From: Whitmania pigra
Taxonomy: Eukaryota > Annelida > Clitellata > Hirudinida > Haemopidae
Length of the DNA: 64,000 bases
NCBI GenBank assembly: GCA_021613335.1
Contig: JAJTWR010000461.1
Location: 1 to 64,000, forward strand
Reading direction: 5' to 3'
In this document: piece by piece, positions 12,301 through 27,902 of the stretch
How the letters are laid out: each line of letters begins with the position of its first letter
Position numbering within the stretch: position 1 is the stretch's first letter
The notes under the pieces: generated by a model
Told to the model about the DNA's origin: nothing
Databases searched by the model: none
Seen by the model: only the letters and a program-made list of their open reading frames with translations
Made by a program: the position numbers and the translations under genes

Positions 12301-12889
12301 AAGAAAATTCTATAATCATTCACATTGATTCTTCTTAAGCCTTACATCATCAATCTTTGATGCAAACCTGCCCATAACATCAGGCAAAATTGAGTCTGAT
12401 CTGCTAGATTTTCTCTGAAACCCATTTAATATTATACATTTTTACATCCTCTATTATTCAACAGATTTACCAACATTTTCGTTGTAGGATCTGAGAAAAC
12501 ATGAAAATGAACTGAGAGCATTGCACAAATCATTCTGCAAATATTTACAAAATCTAATTAGTTTATTATCAAGCTTAGTCAGTCTGATTTCGAACATATA
12601 TAAAACTCATAAATCCTACTTGTGCATTTAATACTTTCCCTAAATGGCACTGCAAGGAAGAGCTATAATCTCTCACAAATTCTGCATCTTCTTCCATCAA
12701 CTTCAAAAGATTTCTAGTCTAAATTTATTGTTGGAATTCCATCAGTCTTAAACAAACAAAACCATAACGGCGCAAACCAAACAAAACTAAGTAGCAATTC
12801 GAACATGAAAATGTTACATATAATAAACAAATTTAAAAAAAAAACCCTTGGATTGTCCTCAAAAGCGTCTTCCAGGTGCATTTTTTTCA
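6329..12889 (-). CDS. APPL1: APPL1/2-type endosomal adaptor (BAR-PH-PTB)
   Basis: This is a spliced minus-strand gene of about 20 exons. The start codon is at 12889 (protein begins MKKMHLEDAFEDNP) and the stop at 6329. BAR-domain exons run to about 11650. PH-domain exons at about 11210-10425 include KTGLLTSKWDQYYF and a DDRRYVF motif. A linker exon (about 9998-9925) carries APIQFDIITP, a block typical of APPL proteins. PTB exons (about 7614-7113 and 6600-6422) include ETMRQILAARALHNIF. APPL family proteins bind Rab5 on early endosomes and couple receptors to AKT signalling; binding to those partners is inferred here. The BAR end between about 11650 and 11215 was not resolved, and the donor near 12480 is weak. 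A Tc1 fossil occupies the large intron 9920-7614. APPL1 versus APPL2 cannot be decided, so the symbol marks the family. Confidence 0.88.
8084..8830 (-). mobile_element. Tc1/mariner transposase fossil
   Basis: Two blocks of a Tc1-like transposase lie in order on the minus strand. The first, near 8640-8440, is the helix-turn-helix part (SGRIAKQLNRSRSVI, then PDSYGKKN). The second, near 8340-8130, is part of the DDE core (WAKEMVNYNERW, then FTDETKFNLDGPDG and WHDLRKE). Stop codons and frameshifts separate them and the end of the catalytic domain is lost. It sits in an APPL intron and cannot encode an active enzyme. I did not find clear terminal repeats. Confidence 0.85.
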
Positions 12890-14275
12890 TGTTTCTGAAA
12901 TCTCTGCACAACACAATGGAGACTTCACAAAGGTAATATTTATCACAGGTCTGCTTTTAGTAATTTTTAAATTTTTGTAGAGTAATGTGTTGTAACAACT
13001 TTTTAATAAATTCGGGCATTTATTAATTGACCAATTTTATAAGTTTATGTTCGCGACTTGGTCAGAAAACATCTAAATTGAATTATCTAGGAATGAAAAA
13101 TTAAAAATGATAATTATAACAATTCAGAGTTTGATAACAGTAATTAATATTTATTATGTTTAAACAAAACGTCAAAAAAGACCATTTCAATATTGAAGGT
13201 AACTTTCGCTGAAGGGGAACGTTTCCCTAACCGAGTAAAGGCTAAACGTTCTTAGGTCTATCTCTGAAAACTCACATGTTTTCTCCAAGTCTTCCGAACA
13301 ATAATTCGATCTATTCTCGACTATTTATTTATTTTTATTTATTTGATTAAAGTCCGTCGCATGATGACTTGATAAGATGATTTGGACTTGTTAGTTATGA
13401 AAAATTAATAATATGTATTAGTGTAATAATAGGGATAAAATAATAATAAGTTAAATAAAATTTAAATAAAAATCACTAAAGTAATTGACTCCGATTTTTG
13501 CAAATCCATCTGTAGATGATCTCGCTGGATTGCCAAGCAAGGAACTCATATCAGATAGATTTGTATTGAGTCTGATTTCTCTCCTCAGGGCAGATTGTGC
13601 CGGACATTCCATCAGGAAATTATGCACATTTTCATCTCCCTGAGATTGCATTTTCCGTCTGGATGATGTTTTAAGAGAAACAGGTGTTGGTTCAGAGCAC
13701 ATTTTCCAACTCGGAGTCTGGAAATAAGGACCTCCGTCCTTCTCGACTATGAATAGTCCCCCTAAATATGAGGAGCAGGAGGAGGCCTCAACGCGCCAGT
13801 CCTTCCCGACTTCAGACTAGACGCAAAAAAAGGACATCTCATATTGTGCGAGGGTCTAATCCCTCTTGGAATATGATGAAAGAGGCTAAAAAAAGCTTAA
13901 TATTTTTACAAAGTTTAGCTCCTCCCTCATGACTAATATGCATACTTTACAAAGCGCTTTTTTTAAATATCGATTAGCGATAATTTGATGGACTTTTATC
14001 ATTATTTTTTTAACCGGTTGGAATGAATTTGGTCTTTAAAACCGCTGGGCCACAAACCGCGACCACCGCAAGAAGTGCTGCTAAGTGCGCAGTGAGGCTG
14101 TGGTACTCTTGTTTGGAGATTTTGAAGAATATATTTTCTTTTAAGAAATTTATTTTTGCTGAATATGAACTTTAAGGAGATAACGTATGATTACTAAATT
14201 AGATAATATTTGATAACTTTTGTAAAATACCTCGTCGCTAAATTTGAATTTGGTTCCTGTTCCACAAAGCTGCTA
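12890..14275. other. Gap between APPL and the beta-helix gene; retrotransposon remnant
   Basis: The gap holds the shared 5' region of two divergent genes. The only recognisable content is a non-LTR fragment at 13321-13760. The rest is AT-rich with no coding sequence that I can support. Confidence 0.5.
13321..13760 (-). mobile_element. Non-LTR retrotransposon 3' fragment
   Basis: Minus-strand codons near 13690-13460 give HNFLMECPAQSALRRE, which resembles the zinc-knuckle-like C-terminal segment after the RNase H/RT part of Jockey-type elements. An (AAATA)-like tail on the minus strand (13321-13345) would be its 3' end. Only the last part of the element is present. The same tail plus an AAAGTCCG/AGAGTCCG flank recurs at 57523-57552. 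Confidence 0.55.
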
Positions 14276-15970
14276 ATGATTTACTTAGATATTAGTATCA
14301 TTATTCTGTTTTTGGTACCCCTACTTGCATTAACTCAAGGTGAGAATAGTTATATTTAAGCAAGTCATATTAGTAATTACTGCAACAGCATTTTCTTACT
14401 AATGCCAACTAATTTAATAACATATTTTTCAGTTATTGATATACATGTTCGACCTGAGGGCAAAGATGTTGAGGGATGTGGAAAGCTGAAGAGTCCATGC
14501 TTCACAATGAGATATGCAATTGTATCTTTGAATTCAAATGTCATCTTACATGTTGAGGGGCCAAGAACATTCGAGTTTTGGTCAAGCCCAATAGAAATCA
14601 AGCACAATGTGACTATTCGGCCCTTTACCTCTGAATTTGTTTACATTCAGAAGTGTGATAACATCAGTGGGATTTTCAATATAACTGGCAATGATTTTTC
14701 AAAAGATTTGACAACTTTAAGTTTGGAAAAGTTTTATGTGAGTGACTGCCCATCGAACAATTTGGTGATCATAGCCAATGCTATGTTGATCATAACAAAT
14801 TCAACATTTAGAGAAAATGGTGTGCTGGTTAAGCACAATCCTAATAGCCACTGTGATCAAATACATCTGGTTATAACCAACTCAAAATTCATCTCAAACT
14901 TTCTCCTGCAACCATGGAAAGCAGCAATTTCAATAAGTGCTTGTGATTCAATCTCTATAGTAGCAGTAAACAGCCAATTTAATTCAACACCCATCTCCAT
15001 CAGTTCATTCCATCAAGTCATTACTTTTATGAATGTGTACTTCGATACCCACTCAGAAGCAGCAATATTTTTACATTCACTATCCTCTGGACAACAAAAT
15101 TCTGTCTCATTTCTCAATTGCTCTTTTATTGCTGTGTACAAATTGAGAGCAAGTCCCCTCCTGGTACTTTTGGACACTGAGGACAGTATGCAACAGAGCA
15201 CTGTCCTCATAAAAAATAGCATCTTTGTAGTGAACAGCATTGTTTCTGGTGCTGCTTTGAATGTGGGTTCAACAATCGAAAAGCCAAAGCATGTAAATGT
15301 TAAAGTTATTCTAAAGGATTGCTTGTTTAACAAATGCTCTACAGAAGGAGGTGGAGGTGCCATATTTGCAAGAAACATAAAATTGTTAACCATCAATAGG
15401 TGTCAATTCCTCAACAACTCGGCTGCAGACGGGGGAGCCTTATATCTAAAAAATGTGCAAACCGTACAATTAACAAATTCCTGTTTTGAATCTAACGAGG
15501 CCAAGTTTGATACGACCTATGCGTCTCGAGGAGGAGCCATCTACTCTCTAATGTCCGGGCTTTCCATTGTTGGCTGTTCCTTTTTTGACAACATGGCTAG
15601 TTTCGAAGGCATGTCACTACATGCAGAGGGATGTCTGGATGCATCGATCGCTTTCTCTACATTTTTATTGCATCGAACCTTTGATTTTAATCCTCGGAAT
15701 GCCATCATAGTCATGAAGTCCTGGATGAATTCATCGATAAGTATCTTAAAATCTGTTAATATCTCTTACAATAGCCCCAAAGAACACTCTACAAGCATGA
15801 ATCTAATTTTAGTAGAAGGAAAGATTAAAGCAAAGTCTATCCAAGGAAATTGCCCGTTCCAGCATAAACTCAGAAATCATTCCATAACTTCCAGAGCTTC
15901 ATCATTTGATTACAGTCTCATCAGCCTCTGGTGTAAAAGGAACAAGCAAACACTCAGACATTTCAATTAG
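14276..15970 (+). CDS. Secreted right-handed beta-helix-like protein
   Basis: There are two exons. Exon 1 (14276-14339) encodes a hydrophobic signal peptide starting MIYLDISIIILFLV. After a short intron, exon 2 (from 14433) runs open to 15970. The mature protein begins with a cysteine block, GCGKLKSPCFTMRYAI, seen at the start of many invertebrate beta-helix or polymorphic-membrane-like surface proteins. It continues with Asn-rich repeats of the kind GGGAIFARN, DGGALYLKN and RGGAIYS, which form ladder turns in such helices. At about 534 residues it has no obvious membrane anchor. The end, after GNCPFQHKL and CKRNKQ, looks cut short compared with relatives that continue into further Cys-rich and membrane parts. 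The precise role is unknown; a secreted or surface structural or recognition protein is a guess. Confidence 0.75.
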
Positions 15971-16494
15971 TCTAATATTATAAATTTGCTTCACATTCCT
16001 GCTTAAATAAGTAAATACAAATTATGCATTTGGACCAGAACAAGAATCGTCCACCAGGTGTGCCCGTGTTCATGAAAATTCACAACTCAACAAAATCAAG
16101 CGGACATACAAACGATGTCATGAAAATCTTGACAATTAAACCACCACGAGTAACATCTCTTATAACCCAGATTAACAAGGACACAAGCATTGAGGTTAAA
16201 TGATCAAACAGTCCTTACCATAAATTAATGAATCAAGCTAATAAGATTTAAACAAAATTTCGAATCCAGATTAAAAAACTAACAGAAATGTACAGGCGGA
16301 GTAATTTCATGTATGTAAATGGGACAAAAAATTTCAGTGAAAGTTCATCATTTGAGTTAAATTAAAATAAATTATAAAAAGACAAAATAGGACAATGCAC
16401 AATGCAGACATGCATCCATCTCACACCTGATTAAATAGAAAACCTATTAAAAAACTTCCATGTATAAACTGGGTCATGAGAGTCTCCCCATCTT
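15971..16494. other. Intergenic, nothing recognised
   Basis: This is AT-rich DNA between the convergent ends of the beta-helix gene (+) and MEIOC (-). It should hold both 3' untranslated regions. I see no further gene or repeat. Confidence 0.5.
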
Positions 16495-19359
16495 CTAAAA
16501 TGGCATGAAGTCATAATTCATTTCCTTCATCTCACTGGGCGAGGAGCAGGCAAATAGGCACATCTGAAATGCACACCAGAGAGCAGTTCTAGCCTTCCTT
16601 GTCTGTCCAAGCAGTTCTTCAATAGCAGATGACAAAGCCATGTTATCTGTAAAGGTCATACCTAACCATCAAAAGAGCAACATTGCATCACATTACATAG
16701 CTTGACTATCCCTGGATAAGAGCACAAATGGTGATGCAAATCACTAAGCTGTGATCAAGAGTGCAGAATATGTCCATTGCAAGGCTCAATAACATGTTAT
16801 TATTTTGTTAGCAGTTATATTCGCAAGGTTGCCATTTCAACCACATGTTTAATCACTAGGGTTAGGGTTACCCACCTTTATCCTCCACATTTCTAGAACC
16901 TCCATTATTATTCCTGTTGGCACTGCTGACAATTTCTTCCTTTCTTCTTGCTTGCACCTTACGAATACCTTCAAGCCAAGTATCCATTGCAGAATAGATA
17001 TTTGCATGCAGTGGATGGCTAGACATTTTCTTGATCTTCATCAGCATAGCATTAATCTGGTGATGTTAAGCTTTAGTATTTTTGCACAGACTCAGAATGC
17101 AATGAATGACAACAACTGACCTTAGTGTGCTGTTTTAAAGACTCTGCCACAAGATGATTCACTCTAGTCGAGTTGTGTGAAAAACGAGGAAAGTTTGTTG
17201 GAGCAGCTCCATTGCCTGGCAGAATTTTCATCTTGCATAGCTCACTTTCCACCTGAGTTTTATTTAATCTAAGACTTATTATTCTGTCTTAGTGTTATAC
17301 AGAAAACATATTAACGACCTTTGATTCTTCTATCTCTAAACAGTTTAATTGTTCGAAGCAGTGTTCAAGGTAATAATCCACCATAGATGTTGCCAAAGGT
17401 CTTCTATATCAAATATGTAAATATAATACCAAAAGTACTTCCACCAGGAATACTACCATTTTTTTTTCTAATCTTTATTTACTAAAACTACTTCTAACTA
17501 AAACTTAATTACAAAACCAGTATCTGATATCAAACCAAGTTTGAAAAACTGAGAACCTTGTACCCTTGTTCCATAAAGAATCCAAAGTGGAAAGTCCTTT
17601 AGTACATAAAATCGTCAAAGGGTTAAGAACCAACCTGATAGTAGACTTCTGTTGTGATCCTACTTCCTGTGAGGGCTTTACAAAGACAGGAGTCATCTTG
17701 ACTTGAGAAAGGCTGTTTCTGACATTATGGTTCAGCAGAGCAAGAGGCACAAACCTTGGAACAAGAGGGTGGTTTGAATAAACAGCTTCAGGATGAATGT
17801 AATCCTGCGAAACAAACGATCCCCCAATAATGGACATGATATCTGACTTCGTCTCATTCTCAAATTCATAACCACTCCTTTTGAGCAGAGGACGAACTGC
17901 GTTTACAGGATAGTGCACACTTGCGGACAGCAACGCATCCATGACTTTTTTGGTTTCCTTGTTCTGTGTCATCAAAGAATTCAGCCCATCACATGGCATC
18001 TCTTTCTGAGACCAAAGAGATTTCTGCTCGGTGCAAGATATATATTGAGAATTCTTTTGGGATATCCCATCAAATTTGTTTCCTACGGAATAGGTTGGCA
18101 CAATCACAGTGCTCAAATAATCCTGACTGCTTAATCCTAAAGGAAGAAACCAACCGCTGCCATCATATTTTTGAGAGGTCTCACAAGTATTCATCTTTGG
18201 AAAGAATTCATGAGCTAAATTACCAGCATATATCTTTGAATCATTCCTCGACTGCCCACTCATTGACAGCAGTGAATTTCTGTCATTGAGACCAGAAGAC
18301 AAATCACCTGAAATGCCTGAACTTCCAAGCACAAATTCGCCATTGCATTCAATATTTGCATCATTGATCAATACATTGCTTTTATCAAACAAGTTTTTCA
18401 TTTCTATGTGAGGTACTGAAAAAGGAACTTCTTTCTCATTGTTAACTTTGAAAGAATCATGCTTGAAATCAGGAATAAAATGATCTGATGATGACTTTTG
18501 CTTCCAAGAACGATTACTTGCATTAAGATTAAAAATATCAGAAGCAGAATGAGTCTGTGATATGTTAAGGCCATTCTTTCCATTCGACTGAAAGGCTTTC
18601 GAATTTTCCAGAAAGGTCTGAACACAAACATTACCTTTTTTTGCATCAAACCATTCACCTTTATCAGAATCAATATTTTTTATCTTCCTGCTGCAATAAA
18701 ACTTAATGTTTTACAAATAAACAAATTGCAGTGAAACCATATAATAACCCATTTTTAGAGAAGCATTCATCAAAATAATCTCCTTGCTCTGAGATTGATT
18801 GTGATGAATTGTCTTCATCCAATATTTTGCTCACTAGATCCTCAAAGAGATGACAACCAGTGCCAGATATGCTGGTAGGACTGAGTTGCTAAGAGTTTAA
18901 ATTCACATCACTGACTTTTCAAAAAAATATATATGTACAAAAAAATGACTTGAGCTAAATTGATAAAATAACGCTTAATAAATCAGCTTCATTTACTTTT
19001 TCCACACTCATACCATCTTTCCCTTGATTCCACAAAGAATATGCATGGTCATCATGATTTCTATGGCCGTTCTCTATCTGCCCTGAACCAAAACCAGTGA
19101 CTTTTGAATATGCTACATCTAATCCAAAGGTCCTATCCTTTCCGCACCCAGAAGTGCATGTCGATACTGCAAAGACTTCGCCATGCACAAAATTATGATC
19201 ACCATCATCCGCCTGGCAGGAAGGGGGCTTTTCACTCGTCTCCCTTAATGAGAAAGTGTCATTAGCCCTGCGCAAATCCCACCTCACTCCAACGCTCTGG
19301 CCCAGGCAATTGGTCATTCTGGAAGTAAAAACCACTTTCTCGTTGCAACTCATGTCCAT
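16495..19359 (-). CDS. MEIOC: MEIOC-like meiosis-specific coiled-coil protein
   Basis: The start codon is at 19359 (MDMSCNEKVVF) and the stop at 16495, in about seven exons. The long N-terminal part (19359 to about 17640) is low-complexity, Ser/Asn rich and poorly conserved. The last four exons (about 17410-16495) encode the conserved MEIOC domain: MVDYYLEHCFEQL, a run ending SHNSTRVNHLVAESLK, then SSHPLHANIYSAMDTWLE, QARRKEEIVSSANR and TRKARTALWCAFQM. In mammals MEIOC partners YTHDC2 to keep germ cells in meiotic prophase; the same role is inferred here. It lies downstream of MCM6 on the same strand with about 420 bp between them. An extra 5' exon cannot be excluded. Confidence 0.85.
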
Positions 19360-19780
19360 CTACTTGCAGCCCGAATTTCTCTCATGCGAGATCTACAATT
19401 TGAAAAATTATTTTAGCGCTCTCTATCGACGAACCACTAAGAATAACTTTTATCTATCTTTATTTACAGGTGCAATTAAATCAAGGTATCAGATACGTCC
19501 ATACCAAACAGTTTTATTTGGGCACCCGAAGCCGATGCAGAAAACCGACGCCCAAAGAACGCAAGATCTAATAACTTTTCGAAACGCCCAATGAGAAGAC
19601 GACGGATCCAAAGACCAAAAATCGAATTTTAAATTAGACGTAAGAGAAACGCGACTCGGCGAGGAGATCAGAACCTCCACAATTATCACCTTGAAATAGT
19701 ATGTTAATTTATGCGGTGAAACTTTATTGCTTAAGATATCCGATATTCAAATGTGAATCCATGCCCAAATCACATGTTCT

Positions 19781-23697
<3,917 letters not shown>

Positions 23698-23743
23698 AAC
23701 TGCGACGACAAACGACCTGCCAATTTGTTTCGCTGTTTATTTC

Positions 23744-23755
23744 TTTGGCGCCAAA
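23744..23755. promoter_or_regulatory. Perfect E2F palindrome upstream of MCM6
   Basis: TTTGGCGCCAAA is 46 bp upstream of the MCM6 start codon. It is the palindromic form of the E2F/DP site. E2F control of MCM genes at G1/S is established in animals, and here the site itself is seen. It lies within the 473 bp interval shared with the divergent AGPAT gene. Confidence 0.85.
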
Positions 23756-24170
23756 AAATCACAACAATCAATCGGTGTGTGTGTATTTTATAAACAATAA
23801 TATATCAATCAGATTGCATAAAATTTTGATAAATAATTTTAATATTTTGTAAAATGTTTTAATTAAATAACTTTTTCAACGTGAAAATGTGATTAATCTC
23901 CACAAAAAGATAAAAACGTAATCTACTTTAACTCTCTCTAGGCGACTAGACTAAATTTAGTTGATAAATTAAACTTTATTACATTTTTTGTAAATTATTT
24001 TTAAGTCAAATCAAAATCCTTCACCACTTTGGATGTTTAGCTTCACTTTTGTAGTTCTTCGCTAATAAGCTAGTCTGCCACATTTTAGCTTATGTAAATA
24101 AACAAGTGTTGAAGTGTTGTCTTTGGCAGTTGAATTGCGATATCATAGGATTCCGCATGATTTTGACGAG

Positions 24171-25704
24171 ATGTTGCCGACTATTTATTTTGTAATTATT
24201 GGGTTTTTTATTTTGATTCATGGAGCTTTCAAGCCCTCGTCCACGATTACTATGTTCTCGAGCCATGTCATAATCTATCTTCTTTATTGCTTCTGGGGTG
24301 TTCCAAGCCTCCACGAAGCATTCACCAGTATTTTGTTTGCAGCTTTTATACACTGGATTTCTCTCAAGTCATGCCTAATTTACTACGTGAAGATGTGGAT
24401 ATTTTATGCTTTTATTTCGGCAACATGTGCTGCATTTCTCCCATATCTGATTGTCCGGCCTTTTGATGAAGATAACATTACGTGTGCAAATTTAATATTT
24501 TTGCATAAATTGATTATGTATCTTAAATGAAATCATTTTATTATGCAGGAAAATTAAATCGTTTTGGAAAAAGACCCTACCAATATTTGGAATATCTGTA
24601 GAAGTCAGAAATAAAGAAAATTTGTTTATAGATGGACCTTGTGTAATAGTGTCCAACCATCAAAGTTCTTTAGATATTCTGGGTGAGATTGCCAAAGGTC
24701 AAATTTTTGTAAGCATTAAATGTAGATCTTTGATTGTGCTGTGGAGGTTGGAAAAAATTTGTTTATTTGATCATTTACTTGAGACGCCCAGATCAATGCA
24801 CGTCATTTTAAAGCATGCATTTATAATGTTCAACAATTTCAGCTCTGGTGAATGTAATGCCTGCAAGAACCACAGCCTTGGCAAAAAAAGAAGTGAAATA
24901 CATGGGCCCCTTTGGCCTTGCTGCTTGGTTGAGTGGTATGATTTTTGTGGACAGGTCTAATCACAAAAGTGCAATCAGTACAATGAAACATGTCGCTTCT
25001 GTTATAAAGGAGCGTAAGGTGGGTCCAGTTTTGATGCTGTGATGTGGTACTTAAGCATGCATTTAAAAATAACATCAGGTGAAGATTTGGATATTTCCGG
25101 AAGGCACCCGTAACATGAACGGAACATTGCTTCCATTTAAAAAAGGAGCCTTCCATTTGGCTATTGAAGCTCAAGTTGGTTTAAATCATTATTGAGATAA
25201 AAGATTTTATGTAGCAAGACTGATTCATTATTGCAATATAATTTGAGGTTCCAATTGTGTCTGTGGTAATATCATCATATGAAAAGTTCCTCAACTATGA
25301 CATGCCAAAGTTTGAAGCAGGTTTGTATTTTGAGGACATAATGTAAAACATTAGATACATCTCATTATGACAGAAATATTCCTAGTATTTTTTTTAAATT
25401 AATTGCCAACTATTTTGTAAAGAGTGATTTAAATTGCCTTGCAATTGTTATCATTGATATTATTCTTGTCATGTTTTTCTCATGTCAACAGCCTGATGCC
25501 AGTGATATGTTTGAAAATAGATCTACATCCCTGTTTCTGTTTAATGCAGGTCACGTTATAGTGTCATGCTTACCCCCATTCTCCACTGATGGGTTGAAGC
25601 TGGAAGATACTGAATGCCTATTAAAGAAAATTCATCAGGACATGTCACGCGTTTTCCATGAAATGTCATTAGAAGATCACTCTGATAACGCCAATTTTGC
25701 ATAA
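24171..25704 (+). CDS. 1-acyl-sn-glycerol-3-phosphate acyltransferase (AGPAT1/2 type)
   Basis: About six exons; the ATG is at 24171 and the stop at 25702-25704. Exon 1 encodes three or four hydrophobic segments, as expected for an ER membrane enzyme. Acyltransferase block I is NHQSSLD (near 24655-24680), followed by GMIFVDRSN, then block [10 protein letters not shown] (near 25100) and block [13 protein letters not shown] (near 25245). The last exon gives [14 protein letters not shown] and ends DNANFA. It converts lysophosphatidic acid to phosphatidic acid in glycerolipid synthesis. Catalytic His and Asp are intact. I favour ATG 24171 because no upstream in-frame ATG precedes the hydrophobic segment. 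AGPAT1 and AGPAT2 cannot be told apart. Confidence 0.92.
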
Positions 25705-25918
25705 ATAAATTCGTTATGATGTTTTTTCATTGGTTTAGTTTGGCTTTTTCTGAAATGAGGTACCTCAAAATTTAATCCAATCTGTAAAGCTGGCAGAAAT
25801 TAGAGACTTGTTTTGATGATACTTGAGATAATAGCATCCGGGTCAACCATCACTTACATTGGTTGACTCATTTAACTCACGCGAAAGACGCGAGTAAACA
25901 TTTAGCAACTGCCTCCGA

Positions 25919-27777
25919 ATGGTAATGGAGAGTGAGCTCCCTAACGGTGAGAAAATGCGCGATCAAAAAGTTCGGTCAGAAATCAATTAATTTAACGGAT
26001 ATACGCTTTTTCGCCAGATACTGACTTCAGGCAGCAAAGGCTGTCCGCTTGGAGACCTATCATGAGTGCGGGTAGTGTACTGCCAATTTTTCTGGCCATT
26101 GCTGTGATTTTTGTTCCTCTTGGTATCACATTAGTAATGGCCTCAAACAGTGTGAGTAGCTCTAGTCACAAAATAAAGTGTGGGATTCTCTTAAAACTTT
26201 AAGATAAATCAACTTTCAGATCACAGAACTGGTGATAGACTATACCCATTCTTGTTATTCGCAAGATACTGGGGTAAATTGCCATGAAGAAATCATCAAA
26301 GACCCGGGATCCACATGTTCTTGTAATGTTCATGTAAACCTCACTCAAGAATTTTTGGTACAATTGGATTAATTAAATCTGAAGCTTATTTTTTGTCAAG
26401 CACTATAAAGTCAGATAAATTATGTTTAGGGGCAAGTAATGATATATTACGGACTACAAAACTATTACCAGAACCATAGAAGGTACATCAAATATTGCGA
26501 CAGCTTATGGTACCACACCATTAGTGGACAGCACACCAATAATTTGTCACTGGATATCTGGAATTCAGATTCCTGGACAAATGTCAACACCCAGTTTAAC
26601 GGTATTTTTTTTAATATGATCTTTCGAGCACCTTATGCATCAGAACAAAATGTGGAGTCACTTTACAATCGCTTTACCATTTATACAGCACTCCTGCATA
26701 ATAAATCACTTTCAAAGTTGCAGATGCAGTATGGTCTCGCCTGGATGGCGGCTGGGGATTTTACAACCCTAGCAGTGCATAACTGGGAACGACAGCCCAT
26801 AAATAACGTCATAAAATTTTGGCCTATTTTCTTTACGATTGTCACGTGTCACCAAAAACCCCAGGCTAATATGACGCCACTTCTTTTTGACACTCAAAAA
26901 AAAAGAATACATAAACAAAAATGCAAACAAAGATATAATTATTCCCATATATTCACTTATTTCCAGCAAATTGTTTTCCAGACTCTTTCTATTTATTGCT
27001 TGCAAATGGATCCACATCCACACCAGTTCAGTTTACAAAGAATGGTATTGCCTGGGAGACCGATTTACGCAAGCTATCAAGTATGTAAACATGATAAAAA
27101 AAGTCATAAGTAACAAATGTTGCTAACACATAAGAACCCAGATGATGTAGATCATACTATATGTGAAAAGCCTTACTAAAATGCATACACTAATCTAAAT
27201 TTCTGGATTATTAAGTTTTAATTTTATCACCAATAATGACTTTTTTTTAAACAAGCCTTTTATTTAACAATATTATGTGCTAGGTCTCAACAAACCATCA
27301 GAAGAATTATTAGTTTGGATAAGGACTGCTGCATTGCCACACTTCCGAAAGTTCCATGGAAAAATTAATCACACTGGCCTATTTTCTGAAGGCCTCCCAT
27401 CAGGAGAATACACAATTAGTATAAACTACAGTGAGACACAATAACAAATTTGTTTGGCTTTCGGCAATGTATTCTTATTATGACTCCTCTGCTGGTGTTC
27501 AGAAAATAGAATAATCTTGCACCAGAACACAATTTTTAGCTTACCCTGTGGTAACTCATGGAGGAAAGAAACAAATAATTTTTACTACTACATCATGGAT
27601 TGGTGGGAAAAACAATTTCTTGGGGATCACCTACATCATAACTGGAAGCATTACATTTCTGTTTGGAATCACATTTATCTTCTTCCACATAAAATTTGGA
27701 TTGCAGTAAGTTATTACATAAACATTACAACAACATATTTTAATAGATACCATGAAACTTTATTTACAGTCCCATAA
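25919..27777 (+). CDS. TMEM30A: CDC50/TMEM30 flippase beta subunit
   Basis: A short first exon (ATG at 25919 or 25925, to 25946) is followed from 26018 by [15 protein letters not shown] and the first membrane segment. The lumenal part includes a Cys-rich exon (about 26219-26359, ending [14 protein letters not shown]), [14 protein letters not shown] (from 26439), [15 protein letters not shown] and NGIAWETD (about 26977-27060), [14 protein letters not shown] (about 27300) and [11 protein letters not shown] plus the second membrane segment (about 27600-27700). The stop is at 27775-27777. CDC50 proteins escort and regulate P4-ATPase lipid flippases. The stretch 26470-26960 does not give a clear match in any one frame, so exon joins there are unresolved and a small lesion cannot be excluded. 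The symbol marks the family. Confidence 0.88.
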
Positions 27778-27902
27778 ACTTTTTGCAAGATCTAACAGCA
27801 CATCCCCTTTAATCGCCATGCAAATCTTTAATGAACAAGCATGGGTTCTATGAGGTCTGACCATGCAATGTTTATCTGATGTTTGAAAAATAGCTATTAG
27901 AT

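Noticed and set aside
15013..15396. 127-codon minus-strand frame
   Set aside because: It lies wholly within the beta-helix exon on the opposite strand and shows no splice partners or domain.
17913..18289. Plus-strand frames opposite MEIOC
   Set aside because: They overlap the long low-complexity MEIOC exon and share no family features.
24114..24170. An earlier start for the acyltransferase
   Set aside because: The in-frame extension begins with GTG, not ATG; 24171 is the first in-frame ATG.
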